From positions 1 through 64,000 of the forward strand of contig CAMQZB010000009.1 in the NCBI GenBank assembly GCA_947039455.1: a stretch of 64,000 bases of DNA. The letters are read 5' to 3'. Positions 28,834 through 37,355 of this stretch are shown one piece after another. The DNA is from an uncultured Clostridia bacterium (GTDB lineage Bacteria > Bacillota > Clostridia > Christensenellales > CAMQZB01). The notes under the pieces were generated by a model. It saw nothing but the letters and a program-made list of their open reading frames with translations. It made no database searches and had not been told where the DNA came from. The position numbers were made by a program, and so were the translations under genes. How positions within the stretch are numbered: position 1 is the first letter of the stretch; each line of letters opens with the position of its first letter.

Positions 28834-29223
28834 ATGGTAAAAGATTTCAAAAACAACCCAATCCTAGATTTTCTAACCCCAAAACAAAACAATGCAGTAC
28901 AAAATGTACGTCAAAATCTGACGTGCAAAAGTTCCGTACAAAATAACCGTACAAATCGTACGGAAGAAAGCTCCGTACAAAACATCCGTACAAAATGTAC
29001 GGAAGAAAGTTCCGTACAAAACATCCGTACAAAATGTACGGATAAAAGTTCCGTACATAATCTTGCTAATGAATTTGAGAAAAAACCAACAAGAAATGCC
29101 CGTTTTGATATTAGACTGGAGAATAAGTTAAAGAAAAAAATCAATAAATTAGCGCATCGAAACAACATTTCTACCAATGAATTGATAGTGCAAGTTTTAG
29201 AAGCGGTTGCTAAGGGGGTGTAG
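28834..29223 (+). CDS. ParB-like ribbon-helix-helix centromere-binding protein with internal repeats
   Basis: A 129-aa protein. The C-terminal 45 residues (ARFDIRLENKLKKKINKLA, then NISTNELIVQVLEAV) are a typical ribbon-helix-helix domain. The N-terminal 70 residues include three copies of a 13-residue unit like SSVQNIRTKCTEE and are probably disordered; their DNA carries the palindromes listed separately. Small partners of ParA usually have a short flexible N-terminus that stimulates the ATPase; here it is lengthened by the repeats. Confidence 0.82.
   Translation: MVKDFKNNPILDFLTPKQNNAVQNVRQNLTCKSSVQNNRTNRTEESSVQNIRTKCTEESSVQNIRTKCTDKSSVHNLANEFEKKPTRNARFDIRLENKLKKKINKLAHRNNISTNELIVQVLEAVAKGV
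28897..29057. repeat. Centromere-like array of palindromes inside the ParA-partner gene
   Basis: Five palindromes with 5-base centres: GTAC-AAAAT-GTAC (28897), ACGTCA-AAATC-TGACGT (28908), then CCGTAC-N5-GTACGG at 28947, 28986 and 29025. The last three lie in three 39-bp tandem units (from 28931 to 29047), each also holding a half-site TCCGTAC. Spacing between centres is 13, 39, 39 and 39 bases, multiples of 13 codons' or one-third units. This is the pattern of a parS-type site. Confidence 0.85.
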
Positions 29224-29475
29224 ATGGATAATTTACAGCAACAATATAAAAGTGATTCACAAATCAGTGAGGGTTCATTTGTAGTAATTAGATTCGCAAG
29301 CATTTGTATTCCGCTGTTATTATTCGAAGTATCTTCCCTAGGTTTATAATTCACACTCATTAGATTAGCTGTTAATATTTTTGTAGTATTAGCAATAGCT
29401 TTCATAATTGACAAACTGTTATCTAATGAAGATAAACAAGAAATATACAACAATATAAAAAAGATAGATAAGTGA
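29224..29475 (+). pseudogene. Small membrane protein gene with premature stop
   Basis: An 83-codon frame that starts with ATG right after the ParA-partner gene. After 41 codons a TAA (29347) interrupts a hydrophobic region; the frame continues open to TGA at 29473 with a second hydrophobic segment (LAVNIFVVLAIAFIIDKLL). The uninterrupted product would be a two-helix membrane protein. Family unknown. Confidence 0.6.
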
Positions 29476-29705
29476 TGCGATAGATGTGCAATTTATTGCG
29501 TATATAGTCTTAATGTTAATTTGTTTGCTTTTGAAAATGATTTTTATGGAGTATTATACTAAGTGTTGGCATGATTTCAGAAATGAAGCCATTTATTGTG
29601 GGATTTATGTGTGATAAAAATGTTATTGCAGACATGGCCTTGACATTTTTTAACAATAAGTGTATGCTTCTGTATGACAAAAAACGATTTAGAAAAGAGG
29701 TGAAA

Positions 29706-30518
29706 ATGAAAAAAATATTAATAACAGTTTTAAAATGTATGTTGTTTTTTATAGGGTGGTCAGTCGTAGTGGGATTTATTATACCAGATAACCAAAACCC
29801 TGCAATATGGAGATTTTTTGCTGAGTTAATTCCGCTTATCGCAATTTTTGGATTTACGGCTATTTTTTACTTTGTAGAAAATAGAAAAGTTAAAATGCGT
29901 ATAGTTTCAAATCCTATAATAAGTAGTACTATAGGATTGGCTACAGGCGTCATTTGGCTTGGTTGTACGATGGGTTTGTTCTACATATTAGGAATTATGA
30001 ATTTAATAAATATTAACAATGTGGATATGTTATGGCTTTGGATTTTATCTGCTTTTATTAATGTAATCATGCAAGAATTACTAGTGAGGGGATACTTATT
30101 CCAAGTAATTAAATCTAAACATAACTTGATAGCTGCAACAATTGTATCAACTATATTATTTACAGCGTTGCATGGTGGCGCAATATCTGCGGGTATAATT
30201 CCAACATTAAATGTTATAACAATGAGTCTATTAATGACGGTTCTTTTAGAGCTTACACAATCAATGATAGCTCCAATTATTGCTCACGCATTTTGGAATA
30301 TAATTGGTGCTATAATTCTAGGTAGTGTGTCCCTAGCAAGTGATTATCCGCATTTAATAAATACAGAATTCGTAGGCAATTCAATATTTTCAGGTGGAGC
30401 ATTGAAATTTGAAGGAAGTATTATTGTGCTAGCAATAAATATCATTTTAATAGGCGTTTGTTTCTACATCTATAAAAAGAAAAGCACAATCAAATTTCTT
30501 AAATCAATAGGAGATTAA
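29706..30518 (+). CDS. CPBP-family intramembrane metalloprotease-like protein
   Basis: A 270-aa membrane protein with about seven hydrophobic helices. The family motif EExxxR appears as QELLVRGYLFQ, so the first glutamate, usually needed for catalysis, is Gln. The two later His motifs are present (ALHGGAISAG and IAHAFWNIIG). The ATG after AGAGGTG is preferred over an upstream frame. CPBP proteins can act in prenyl-type CAAX processing or bacteriocin immunity; with the altered motif, activity is doubtful. Confidence 0.8.
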   Translation: MKKILITVLKCMLFFIGWSVVVGFIIPDNQNPAIWRFFAELIPLIAIFGFTAIFYFVENRKVKMRIVSNPIISSTIGLATGVIWLGCTMGLFYILGIMNLININNVDMLWLWILSAFINVIMQELLVRGYLFQVIKSKHNLIAATIVSTILFTALHGGAISAGIIPTLNVITMSLLMTVLLELTQSMIAPIIAHAFWNIIGAIILGSVSLASDYPHLINTEFVGNSIFSGGALKFEGSIIVLAINIILIGVCFYIYKKKSTIKFLKSIGD

Positions 30519-30730
30519 TGAATTATTGATTAAAGAACAAAAACAAGTTTATCACAACTATTATAGACCTAATTACTGGTATCATATTTTTTGTGTTATG
30601 GGAATTTATAATAGATGTGGAAATATGGGTAAGAATTATTCTTATTATAATTTCATTGGGTTGGATAATGTTAGGTATTATAAATATCATAAAATATACT
30701 AATAAAGAAAATAATCATAACAAGAACTAA
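30518..30730 (+). pseudogene. Small membrane protein remnant with early TGA
   Basis: ATG overlaps the CPBP stop (TAATG), but a TGA occurs after three codons (30527). The same frame then stays open for 66 codons with two hydrophobic stretches (IIDLITGIIFFVLW and IILIIISLGWIMLGII). No other start codon with a binding site is visible, so it is probably broken. Confidence 0.5.
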
Positions 30731-30746
30731 GAATAATCTATATCTA

Positions 30747-30774
30747 GAGAGTATTAATATTGATACTCTCTTTT
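30747..30774 (+). terminator. Intrinsic terminator
   Basis: GAGAGTAT and ATACTCTC pair around an 8-base loop, followed by TTTT. Confidence 0.7.
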
Positions 30775-30803
30775 GATATTGTCTTATGATGTTATATGTT
30801 TAA

Positions 30804-31688
30804 AAAAATTTCTACATCAAAACTACACATTTATATCTCGGTGCATTGCATATTAATACTGAACATTATCATATCCACTTTACCTTTTACGAAAAAGAAC
30901 CAATGCGAGTGAATGCAAAGGGCGAAGCTAGTCATACAATCAAAGGTGCATTTGCTGATAAAGAATTGAAATATATAAAGCAAAGTTTGTTTAAACATTT
31001 CGTGGAACGTTCAATTGATGTTTACGAATTACGCGATAGAACGATAGAACATATCCGCGATAACAAGAGTATTTACTCAAAAGACGGCGAAGTGTATAAG
31101 TTGTTTAATCAGCTAAGCGAGAGGTCAGACGTTGAGAATGAGAAAAGCTATACCAATTTAAGTAATGATACAAAATTGCTTGTAGATAAAATTACAATGA
31201 AAATTATCAACAGTGATCCTGAAATCAGAAGGCTTTATCAAAGCACTTTCAACAGGTTAAATACCGCTGAAAAAGAGTTAAGATCGTATCGCATAGTAAA
31301 TGGTGATGATGTTATGATAGTCCCAAAACTAGAATTTTTTAGAACAGATTATTTTAAAAGAACAGGGCAAATTATTTTAAATCACGCGAAAAAACTTGAG
31401 GAACATAAACTCCTTGATACCTCAATATTCCCTATAATGATACTTAGAAAAGGCGAACGACTAAACAAAAAAGAACAGTTCAAATTTAAACAAAGTCGCA
31501 AAACCTATCGCGGAAAGTTGTTTAAAATTTTTACAAATATGATTGGCAAATCACTAGAAGCCCATACGGAACTAAATCATTTGTGGCTAAAGCAATTAGC
31601 CAACGAAGAAGAAAAAGAGTACGAAAAGAACCGCGAGAAGCACAAGCAAGAACAAAGCAGATCACGCGATGATGGCCTGAGCCTGTAA
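30804..31688 (+). pseudogene. N-terminally truncated relaxase (Mob type)
   Basis: The frame opens after a TAA at 30801 and runs 294 codons; translation could begin at a TTG at 30846. It starts near the metal-binding motif of mobilization relaxases (HYHIHFTFYEK, three histidines) and contains the helical C-terminal part. The N-terminal region, which holds the catalytic Tyr in this family, is missing, so it cannot nick DNA. No ribosome binding site is evident. It indicates that the island was once mobilizable on its own relaxase. Confidence 0.75.
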
Positions 31689-31731
31689 AACAATTCAAGT
31701 CAGTAACGAAATTACACCCCCAAAACAAGAA

Positions 31732-31760
31732 AAAACAGCAGGTTTCCCTGCTGTTTTTCA
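31732..31760 (+). terminator. Intrinsic terminator
   Basis: AAAACAGCAGG and CCTGCTGTTTT with a 4-base loop and T tail, after the relaxase remnant. The 200 bases that follow hold no gene. Confidence 0.85.
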
Positions 31761-31975
31761 ATACCCTCAACTGTTTGCACCCTGTTTACAAACTATTTAC
31801 ACCGATTAATCCAGTGAAAAGTACAAGCAATAAATCACCCAGTGCAAACACCCCTTATCCTGCCTATATTAAACTAAAGAAATAATCATCAAAAGTTAGA
31901 ACTAAATTTGCTATAGCATAAAATAAAAGGATTGACAAGCAAATAATGCTAAATCAATCCTAAAGGTTTTAAAGT

Positions 31976-32410
31976 TTATTCTCGATCCACAAGGCAATCG
32001 AGAGTGATGTCGAGATAATTTGCAAGCTCTGCCAAAGTTAAAATGTGTACATCTTTACCCTTAGCCCAGTTTGTAAAATAGCTATCGTAAATGCTAGTAT
32101 CCTTAACTATTTGATAGCGAGAAACATTTTTGCTCAACATGATTTTGCGTAAGCTGGAATAGAAATCACAATTTGATTTTACAGTAAAGTCCAATAACGT
32201 ATCCGTCTTACCGATTAAATATTCTAATGAACAATCGAAATAATTCGCAATAGATAATAATTTTGAAAGTACAATAGCACGCTGTCCATTTTTCCAGTAT
32301 CGAATAGTAGTGGAAGAAACTCCTAAAATCTCACTGAGTCTATCAGCAGAAATATTGTTGCATAACATTAATTCAGAAAGCCTTTCGGCGAAATTTTTAC
32401 ATATATCCAT
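31976..32410 (-). CDS. Regulator with two HTH domains
   Basis: A 144-aa XRE-type protein built from two helix-turn-helix units: residues about 8-62 (ISADRLSEILGVSSTTIRYW, then FDCSLEYLIG) and about 82-144 (VSRYQIVKDTSIYDSYFTNW, then LDITLDCLVDRE). The duplicated plan suggests that one molecule contacts two half-sites. Divergently, a 50-aa protein begins at 32520 and the space between contains a matching pair of inverted 16-mers. It likely represses both genes. Confidence 0.8.
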   Translation of the reverse strand: MDICKNFAERLSELMLCNNISADRLSEILGVSSTTIRYWKNGQRAIVLSKLLSIANYFDCSLEYLIGKTDTLLDFTVKSNCDFYSSLRKIMLSKNVSRYQIVKDTSIYDSYFTNWAKGKDVHILTLAELANYLDITLDCLVDRE

Positions 32411-32437
32411 AACAGTTCCTCCATTATATAGTATTAT

Positions 32438-32488
32438 CCACTAAATAGTTGTTAAACGCTTGCAAAATAACTATACAGTGGTTACAAT
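32438..32488 (+). promoter_or_regulatory. Promoter and operator for the 50-aa protein
   Basis: TTGCAA (32460) and TACAAT (32483) with 17 bases between. Two 16-base inverted arms, 32438-32453 and 32466-32481, match at 13 of 16 positions (CCACT..ATAGTT..); the second fills the promoter spacer. A repressor bound here would block the plus promoter; the divergent dual-HTH protein is the obvious candidate. Confidence 0.65.
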
Positions 32489-32519
32489 AGGAAGTAGCAA
32501 ACTAAAGGAGGAAATCAAA

Positions 32520-32672
32520 ATGACTGAGAATGATATGCAACATGAAATACATGTATTGATAGCAGCAGAAACCGATGAAGCATTAATCCTTGACAGCACA
32601 GCGGAAGAAAACACAATAATATTTACAACAAAGCATAAAGAAACATTCAAAGTGACAATAGAAAAACTATAG
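32520..32672 (+). CDS. Small acidic protein of unknown function
   Basis: A 50-aa protein (MTENDMQHEIHVLIAAETDE at the start) with a clear GGAGG site eight bases before the ATG. It alternates acidic residues and short beta-like stretches and ends in FKVTIEKL. No family recognised. Its divergent pairing with a two-HTH regulator and the shared operator suggest regulated expression on the island. Confidence 0.55.
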   Translation: MTENDMQHEIHVLIAAETDEALILDSTAEENTIIFTTKHKETFKVTIEKL

Positions 32673-32708
32673 CAATGATACGTTGAAATACTTTATCTAA
32701 AGAATTTA

Positions 32709-32783
32709 ATGCCAACTAAAATACTAAAGAAAAAAGTTCTACTAGCAATAGTAGGGCTTATTAAATGTTTCATAGGTAGTTGA
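32709..32783 (+). CDS. Possible 24-aa cationic hydrophobic peptide
   Basis: ATG to TGA encodes a peptide starting MPTKILKKKVLLAIVGLIKC: basic N-terminus, then one hydrophobic segment. The ribosome binding site is weak (AAAG). It could be a small membrane peptide or chance. Listed with low confidence. Confidence 0.25.
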   Translation: MPTKILKKKVLLAIVGLIKCFIGS

Positions 32784-32816
32784 TGTTAATTAATAATAGG
32801 CATGTTGTATTGCATA

Positions 32817-32845
32817 TTTACAAATATGGTAATATATGGTATAAT
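32817..32845 (+). promoter_or_regulatory. Promoter of mcrBC
   Basis: TTTACA and TATAAT with a 17-base spacer, 45 bases before the mcrB start. Confidence 0.7.
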
Positions 32846-32889
32846 TATCACAAGAGATAAGATTTAAGCAGTATATACGGAGGGGACGA

Positions 32890-35130
32890 ATGAGTAAAGT
32901 TTTTGTAGGAAAATTTGCAGATTATAAACAAATTGAGGGTGATTATTATCTTCATGGTGGCGTTGAAAATGAGGATGTTTACAAAAAGCATTTCGGTGGA
33001 TTGGATATTGGGGATTATGTAATTCCAGTTAGTCAAGGAATCGAAAAATTGTATAGAGTAAATAAAATTGAACGAAATCACAAGACAGTCAAAGTCCTTT
33101 TTGATGTTGTTAAGACCTTTGCGCCTAGGCTTAGATTGACATATACGATTTGTTGTTGCAAATATTTTGATGTGAATTTAGATTTGATAAATAAGGCAGT
33201 AAAACAAACGAAAAAAGTTGGTTTTATTGAGATTCAGGTAAATGCTGATATCGATTGCGCAAACATTGATTTTTCAGCTGATGAAAATATAAGACATTTT
33301 TATATCGTGAAAAACGCAAATAAAGATTTAATAAAATATAAAGAAAGGGATATTGTAGTTGTTGAAGAAAATGGAGAAATTTTAGATATTCAGGAATACA
33401 AAAATGGTGTGCTTGCAAGGTATGATGTGTTGTGGAGCCTATATTCTGAAAAAACTAAAATGGAAAAGAATTCATTAAATGAACTAATGGAATATGCGAT
33501 TAAAAATAATAATAAATCAAAAAAGAGTTACTTGAAAAAAGTGATTTCGGCGCTAGATGATGACCAAAGTTTTGTGGTTGACAGTCCTGTGGCGTTGTAT
33601 GATAATATTTTAGTAGGTAAAGCGGCTTCAAAAGGTATCAAAGTTGTGAACAAGAAAGAGGGTGATTTGATTCTAGAAGATGAAAATGAAGAAGATGAAG
33701 ATACAACTGCATACAATAAATATGTAGATTTGCTTGAATTCAATCCGAATCTAATTTTACATGGAGTTCCTGGAACTGGTAAAACTTACAGTATTAAAAA
33801 AATTATACAAGGTTTTGAAAAACGCAATGATATCAATATGTCATACAATAAGGCTGTTGAGGAAAATCGTGTTAAGTTTGTTACATTTCATCAATCTTTA
33901 TCTTATGAAGAATTTATTGAAGGTATTCGACCTATCACTAATGATAGTGGCAATATAGAATATAAAATTGAAGAAGGGGTTTTTAGACGTGTTGTTGAGG
34001 ATTGTAATTTATCATCAACTAAGGAATTGAAAAAAGATGAAGCACTAGAATTTACTAATCAAGATAGTAATGTTTGGAAAGTTTCACTAGGGATGAGAAC
34101 GACAGAGGAAAGTATATATAAAAGTTTAGTTGCTAAAAACCAAATTGCTATTGGGTTTGGTGATGATAAAGATATTACGGATTGGAGTGATGCGAAAATA
34201 GCAGAAATAGATACAAAAAACATGCTTAAATACTTACATAGTGATATGCAAATTGGCGATATTGTTTTTGTATTTGATAGTATTAAAACCATTAGAAGAA
34301 TTGGTGTTGTAACAAGTGATTATAAATTTGTCAAAGATGAAGTAAAATATACGCAAAGACGAGATGTCAAGTGGTTGCTTGATTGTGAAAAAACCCCTAT
34401 TGATATTTTTGAATTAAATGGAAATAAACGTCTAACGCTGTCTTCATTGTATGAATTAAAAATAAATATTTCTGATGCACTGAATTTGATTCAAAATAAA
34501 GGTGAAACAATTGATACTAAAGTAAAGCCATATTATATGGTTATTGATGAGATTAATAGAGGTAACGTTGCTAAGATTTTCGGTGAATTAATTACTCTTT
34601 TGGAAAAAGATAAAAGAGATAAAATGTCTTGCGTACTTCCATACTCAAAAAAGAAATTTATGATACCAGAAAACGTGTATCTAATTGGAACTATGAATAC
34701 TTCTGATAGATCAATAGCACTTCTTGATACTGCTTTAAGACGTAGGTTTGTATTCGCTGAAATAGCACCGAATTTGGATGTTGTAAAGCCGAAAGTTGGT
34801 GAGTTTATAGATTTAAGATTGCTTTTACAAGACATAAATCGTAAACTTGAAAAGGCTCTAGATAGAGAACATAGAATCGGTCATAGTTATTTTGTAGAAG
34901 AAAATATGACGGATATTAAGGACATGTTTTTTGTTTGGTATTATAATATTATGCCACTATTTATGGAATATTTTTATGGCAATGTTGAAGAAATTAAAAA
35001 ACTAGTTGGAAATAGTTTCTTTGACGAAAACAATGAAGTTAAAGAATTAAGTATAAAGAAAAGTGGTAATGAAATTTCTGAATTTGAAGCAGCTATTGTT
35101 AAAATATATAAAGGCGGAGTAGAAGCATGA
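32890..35130 (+). CDS. mcrB: McrB-like GTPase/AAA+ subunit of a modification-dependent restriction system
   Basis: A 746-aa protein. The AAA+ core has Walker A GVPGTGKT (about 292-299), the McrB-type Walker B MVIDEINRGN (about 550) and the sensor NTSDRS (about 603), then LDTALRRRF. The N-terminal 280 residues are a variable recognition region. Between Walker A and B there is an insertion (about 385-520) with VSLGMR and IAIGFGDDKDITDW, resembling an EVE/PUA-like modified-base reader placed within the motor. It overlaps mcrC by four bases. McrB motors use GTP in the family prototype and drive the McrC nuclease on methylated or otherwise modified foreign DNA. Confidence 0.9.
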   Translation: MSKVFVGKFADYKQIEGDYYLHGGVENEDVYKKHFGGLDIGDYVIPVSQGIEKLYRVNKIERNHKTVKVLFDVVKTFAPRLRLTYTICCCKYFDVNLDLINKAVKQTKKVGFIEIQVNADIDCANIDFSADENIRHFYIVKNANKDLIKYKERDIVVVEENGEILDIQEYKNGVLARYDVLWSLYSEKTKMEKNSLNELMEYAIKNNNKSKKSYLKKVISALDDDQSFVVDSPVALYDNILVGKAASKGIKVVNKKEGDLILEDENEEDEDTTAYNKYVDLLEFNPNLILHGVPGTGKTYSIKKIIQGFEKRNDINMSYNKAVEENRVKFVTFHQSLSYEEFIEGIRPITNDSGNIEYKIEEGVFRRVVEDCNLSSTKELKKDEALEFTNQDSNVWKVSLGMRTTEESIYKSLVAKNQIAIGFGDDKDITDWSDAKIAEIDTKNMLKYLHSDMQIGDIVFVFDSIKTIRRIGVVTSDYKFVKDEVKYTQRRDVKWLLDCEKTPIDIFELNGNKRLTLSSLYELKINISDALNLIQNKGETIDTKVKPYYMVIDEINRGNVAKIFGELITLLEKDKRDKMSCVLPYSKKKFMIPENVYLIGTMNTSDRSIALLDTALRRRFVFAEIAPNLDVVKPKVGEFIDLRLLLQDINRKLEKALDREHRIGHSYFVEENMTDIKDMFFVWYYNIMPLFMEYFYGNVEEIKKLVGNSFFDENNEVKELSIKKSGNEISEFEAAIVKIYKGGVEA

Positions 35131-36392
35131 CCCCAGAAGTCATAACGATTTTTGAAGATAGGCGAAAACGGCTTGATCTAACTAAAACTCAAGTTGACGA
35201 TCTGTTGCATATTAAGGATTTAATGCCAGCTGGATCTATGTCAATAAGTGCTGATGGCGCTGTTCAAGTTATGCATTATGTAGGATTTTTTTCTTACGGA
35301 AAAACAAGATTGCAAGTGCTACCTAAAATTTTTGAGAAAGAAACTGAAACGGAAAAAATACAGGGTGTTGAGCTACTTACGAAGCTTCTTAGCGAATCGG
35401 AATATTACAAAATAAAGATATTAAACAATCAGGAAAGTGATAGTGATTATTCGGACTTGTTTGAAATATTTATAACTAAATTCGCTAATGAAATTATAGC
35501 AACCTATTCGAAAGAAATTCATAAAGAATATAATAACATAACTGAAGATAGCGGGTTTGTAAAAGGCAAGATTGATTTTAATCAAACTTTTACAAAATGC
35601 GTAAGTAGGAAAGATCGACATATTGTGTTATATGATGCGTATCAAGAGAATAACTTTATCAATAATTTTATCATGACGGTAGCCATTCTACTTATGAATA
35701 AAACTAACAAGCAACACAATAGATTTTTGCTTAGAAAAGCATTAACGTACTTGTGCGATTGTGAATTTATGGTAACTACAAAAGAGCAAATAGATAGAGT
35801 GAAATTTAATAGATTAAATGCAACATTTGAAAATGTTTTTAACATAGCTAAGATGTTTTATTACAATGAAACGCCAACAGGATATATCGGCGAGAAATCA
35901 TCATTTTCATTTATGGTTAAGCTCAATGAGTTGTATGAATATTATTTGTACAAAGCACTGAAAAAAGCTGATATGAATGTCGCAGTAGGGTATCAAAATT
36001 CGCACCAATTAATAAAAGGCGAAAATAGATACTCAATAAAACCTGATATTATATTGAAAAAAGATGGCGTGGTTAACTATATTATCGACGCTAAATATAA
36101 ATATCCCCACGGAGAAAAGGGTGACTTTGACAAAATCGGTCAAGGTGATATATATCAAGTATTCACCTATGCGAGAGTATATGGCGTAAATAAAGTAGCC
36201 TTAGTTTATCCATTGTTTGAAGGAAGCGAAACCCAAATAAAAAGAATCATGCTTAATGACATGGATACCCCAATAGAACTAACACTAATCTGCATTGATA
36301 TTAAAAAAGATAGTATTGACGAGATGGGACAAAAACTTCGAGAAGTTTTGAAATTTAATGTCGTGAATGACATGAATACAATAGCTATATGA
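35127..36392 (+). CDS. mcrC: McrC-like nuclease subunit
   Basis: A 421-aa protein. The N-terminal part (about 10-110) fits the McrC domain that contacts the McrB ring. The C-terminal PD-(D/E)xK nuclease has KPDIILKK (Asp at about 306) followed by IIDAKYK (Asp-Ala-Lys at about 320), the expected catalytic layout. Start overlaps the end of mcrB (ATGA). Together they should cut DNA carrying a modified base. Confidence 0.92.
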   Translation: MTPEVITIFEDRRKRLDLTKTQVDDLLHIKDLMPAGSMSISADGAVQVMHYVGFFSYGKTRLQVLPKIFEKETETEKIQGVELLTKLLSESEYYKIKILNNQESDSDYSDLFEIFITKFANEIIATYSKEIHKEYNNITEDSGFVKGKIDFNQTFTKCVSRKDRHIVLYDAYQENNFINNFIMTVAILLMNKTNKQHNRFLLRKALTYLCDCEFMVTTKEQIDRVKFNRLNATFENVFNIAKMFYYNETPTGYIGEKSSFSFMVKLNELYEYYLYKALKKADMNVAVGYQNSHQLIKGENRYSIKPDIILKKDGVVNYIIDAKYKYPHGEKGDFDKIGQGDIYQVFTYARVYGVNKVALVYPLFEGSETQIKRIMLNDMDTPIELTLICIDIKKDSIDEMGQKLREVLKFNVVNDMNTIAI

Positions 36393-36431
36393 CAAAGAAC
36401 TGATATGTATATAAAAAAAGCGTGGTTACTC

Positions 36432-36461
36432 TTGTAATTATCCTAATTAATATAGTATAAT
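36432..36461 (+). promoter_or_regulatory. Promoter of the TIR-family cluster
   Basis: TTGTAA and TATAAT with an 18-base spacer, about 75 bases before the first TIR-like gene. Confidence 0.6.
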
Positions 36462-36537
36462 AATTATAAGACTGAATTTTGGTTTAAAAATTTTAAGAAC
36501 ATTTAAAACAAAGTTAATAATATGGAGATTGTCAAAA

Positions 36538-37284
36538 ATGCGTATGGAAAACAAATCGAAGTTAATTGAGCGATATATAAATGAATTGAATAATAAATTA
36601 TCACTTTATCAATCTTGCGAAAACAGAAGTTCAAGAGCAAGATGTGAAGGATATTTGTTTGATGTAATTTGGGAAATTAAATCGGCATTTGAAACTACAC
36701 TTCCTCAAATTAATAAGGCAGTTCTGTTCAATAGTGGTACCGCAATGAGAGATGCTTTAGGGCTTAAAGGTATTTTGGAATTATACTTAATTGACTTGAA
36801 GGAAGAAGCTATAGTTAAATTCGAAAACAATCAAATAAATAAGAGTAATAAAAAGGTATTTATAGTGCATGGACATGATGAATTGTCTAAAACTGAAACG
36901 GCAAGATTTGTTGAAAAACTTGGTCTAAATGCGATAATATTACATGAACAACTTAATGAAGGTAAAACTATTATAGAAAAAATTGAAGCTAATACAGATG
37001 TTGGATATGCGATTGTTTTATATACATATTGTGATGACGGAAGGGATCGGTTTAAAGATGTTAATAATAAAAGAGCTAGACAAAATGTTGTGTTTGAGCA
37101 TGGGTATTTGATTGGCAAACTTGGTCGCAAAAAAGTTTGTGCATTGGTCAAAGGTGAAATCGAAACGCCTGGAGATATATCAGGTATTGTTTACGAACAG
37201 ATGGATCAATTAGGGGCATGGAAAACTAATCTAGCAAAGGAGCTAAAAGCCATTGGACTAGATGTTGACATGAACAATCTGTGA
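36538..37284 (+). CDS. TIR-like nucleotide-binding protein (CAP12/Pycsar effector type, PF10137)
   Basis: A 248-aa protein. The C-terminal half (about 108-245) carries the TIR-like fold: VFIVHGHDE, then GKTIIEKIE, AIVLYTYCDDG, RARQNVVFEHGYLIGKLGR. The Glu in VVFEHGY corresponds to the catalytic Glu of NAD-cleaving TIR domains. The N-terminal 100 residues are helical. Such proteins deplete NAD+ when triggered, causing abortive infection; some are activated by cyclic nucleotides, but no cyclase is encoded nearby. I prefer the ATG at 36538 because a TTG at 36529 would sit only two bases from the GGAG site. Confidence 0.82.
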   Translation: MRMENKSKLIERYINELNNKLSLYQSCENRSSRARCEGYLFDVIWEIKSAFETTLPQINKAVLFNSGTAMRDALGLKGILELYLIDLKEEAIVKFENNQINKSNKKVFIVHGHDELSKTETARFVEKLGLNAIILHEQLNEGKTIIEKIEANTDVGYAIVLYTYCDDGRDRFKDVNNKRARQNVVFEHGYLIGKLGRKKVCALVKGEIETPGDISGIVYEQMDQLGAWKTNLAKELKAIGLDVDMNNL

Positions 37285-37355
37285 TAAAGAGAAATGAAAA
37301 ATAAATGACAAGCGTGATGATGGCGAATAATTAAACAAAGGAAGGATCTTTAGCA

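Noticed and set aside
28931-29057. Possible CRISPR-like array (regular 39-bp repeats)
   Set aside because: The units are contiguous with no unique spacers, lie in frame in a coding region, and no cas genes are present.
31760-31975. Gene on the minus strand overlapping the relaxase end (31531-31770)
   Set aside because: It is antisense to the relaxase remnant and its terminator and has no start signals; the interval to 31975 shows nothing else.
32460-32519. Longer upstream start for the 50-aa protein
   Set aside because: It would begin in the promoter spacer; the ATG at 32520 has a good GGAGG site.
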